From Enterococcus haemoperoxidus ATCC BAA-382 (GTDB lineage Bacteria; Bacillota; Bacilli; Lactobacillales; Enterococcaceae): a stretch of DNA of 64,000 nt. Below are positions 63,340 through 64,000 of this stretch, one piece after another. The stretch spans positions 310,001 to 374,000 of the forward strand of contig NZ_KE136480.1 in NCBI RefSeq assembly GCF_000407165.1. The letters are read 5' to 3'. The translations under genes were made by a program, and so were the position numbers. Every line of letters begins with the position of its first letter. The stretch's first letter is position 1. The notes beneath the pieces were generated by a model. The model did no database searches. It saw only the letters and a list, made by a program, of their open reading frames with translations, and was not told where the DNA came from.

Positions 63340-64000
63340 TTATTTAGCGGTTCTTTTACGATTCAATACATATGCTCCAAACGTCGACATAATCACTGCC
63401 AAACCAGCAACCATACCAACATAGCTATCTTCGCTACCGGCTTTAGGTAATTGTGCTTTTGATTGAGCTTTAGAAGCCTTCAAAAGTACTTTATCAGCTT
63501 TTGGTTGTTTCTTTTCTTCTTTGACTGGTATCATTTCACCTTCTGCATGCCCATTTGGTTTAATATCCTCTTTTACAGGCTTGTCTTGGTCTACCTCTTT
63601 ACCAGAAATCGCCGGTTCTAATGATGGTACTTCTGTTACTTTCACCGTTTCTGGTTCAATTGGTTTGATTTCTTCTAACTCAGTTGATTCATCGTCGATT
63701 GTTTCGACTTGTTCATCAACGTAGATTTCTGGGCGTTCTTCTTTGGCTTCATTTAGCTCTTCTTCTTGGCTTTCTTTCGCCTTTTCTTCCTCGATCGGTT
63801 GGATCTCTCCTAATTCTCCTGATTCATCTTCGATGATTTCAGTTTGTTCACCAACATAGATTTCGGGTTGCTCTTCTTTTGCTGTATTTAGCTCTTCTTC
63901 TTGGCTTTCTTTTGCCTTTTCTTCCTTGATCGGTTGGATTTCTCCTAATTCTCCTGATTCATCTTCGATGATTTCAGTTTGTTCACTAACATGGATTTCG
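63340..64000 (-). CDS. LPxTG-type cell-wall anchored protein, C-terminal part
   Basis: Open reading frame with no start inside the window, so the protein continues beyond the edge. It ends in the sorting signal LPKAG, a hydrophobic segment (VGMVAGLAVIMSTFGAYVL) and basic NRKRTAK, read by sortase A. Upstream is a linker rich in Pro, Lys and Glu and then acidic 45-residue repeats of the type EIYVGEQTEIIEDESGELG. Such repeats act as a stalk exposing a distal N-terminal domain. A glutamate-rich adhesin is a fair guess; the N-terminal domain is not visible. Confidence 0.85.
   Translation of the reverse strand, partial: EIHVSEQTEIIEDESGELGEIQPIKEEKAKESQEEELNTAKEEQPEIYVGEQTEIIEDESGELGEIQPIEEEKAKESQEEELNEAKEERPEIYVDEQVETIDDESTELEEIKPIEPETVKVTEVPSLEPAISGKEVDQDKPVKEDIKPNGHAEGEMIPVKEEKKQPKADKVLLKASKAQSKAQLPKAGSEDSYVGMVAGLAVIMSTFGAYVLNRKRTAK
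63724..64000. repeat. 135-bp tandem repeats in the cell-wall protein gene
   Basis: The motif gatttc recurs at 63724, 63859 and 63994, exactly 135 bp apart, giving 45-residue protein units such as EIIEDESGELGEIQP followed by KAKESQEEELN. The last two units visible differ by only a few bases, which suggests recent expansion or concerted evolution. The array continues past the edge. Confidence 0.85.

Noticed and set aside
1-64000. CRISPR array, rRNA, tRNA or insertion sequence
   Set aside because: No regularly spaced repeats with unique spacers, no cloverleaf or rRNA sequence and no transposase motifs were seen on either strand.

Overview
The window looks like the chromosome of a low-GC Gram-positive coccus, most likely an Enterococcus. 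This is inferred from the AT-rich sequence, GGAGG ribosome sites, lipobox lipoproteins, a WxL/DUF916 surface operon beside an Mga-type regulator, an LPxTG-like protein and many CcpA (cre)-like sites. No rRNA, tRNA, CRISPR array or intact transposase was seen.

1-11 kb is nucleoside salvage. On the minus strand a LacI-type regulator is followed by pdp, deoC, cdd, a BmpA lipoprotein, a nucleoside ABC transporter (ATPase and two permeases) and the start of deoB. Hairpins on both sides of bmpA probably set its dosage. An AmiS/UreI-type channel and adenosine deaminase follow.

11-31 kb is an N-glycan harvesting region. It holds a secreted GH85 endoglycosidase, a minus-strand operon GH125-GH38-ROK kinase-GH20, a divergent GntR-GH92 operon, a YesMN two-component system with YesL, and a lipoprotein plus two-permease ABC importer with no ATPase of its own. 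Two copies of a TGATATATCA operator sit in the divergent promoter region, and cre-like sites sit at three promoters. The likely route is: GH85 releases glycans outside, the ABC system imports them, the exo-enzymes trim them inside, and the ROK kinase phosphorylates the sugar.

31-44 kb holds a Rid protein lacking its catalytic arginine, a WxL operon with a divergent Mga-like regulator, a methyltransferase and GDSL hydrolase pair, a lipoprotein, coaA and guaA. The 3' end of guaA is a known insertion hotspot for genomic islands.

43.9-53.5 kb is an AT-rich accessory island. A five-gene minus-strand cluster encodes a PD-(D/E)XK-like nuclease, a SIR2 protein, a HerA ATPase, a 129-residue helical protein and a SIR2-P-loop NTPase. 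The SIR2-HerA pair matches the known anti-phage pair; the whole five-gene set is the best candidate for an undescribed composite defence system. Beside it are an ArdA-like antirestriction gene, a 17-bp inverted repeat and two paralogous XRE repressors with paired operators.

53.5-64 kb is mixed: a decayed gene, small membrane and lipoproteins, an ars operon (arsR, acr3, and arsC interrupted by one in-frame TGA) with three ArsR-type operators, a DUF1846 protein, a gene with three fused Rid domains behind a full cre match, an HxlR regulator with a lectin-fold-like protein, and the C-terminal part of a repeat-rich cell-wall protein running off the edge.
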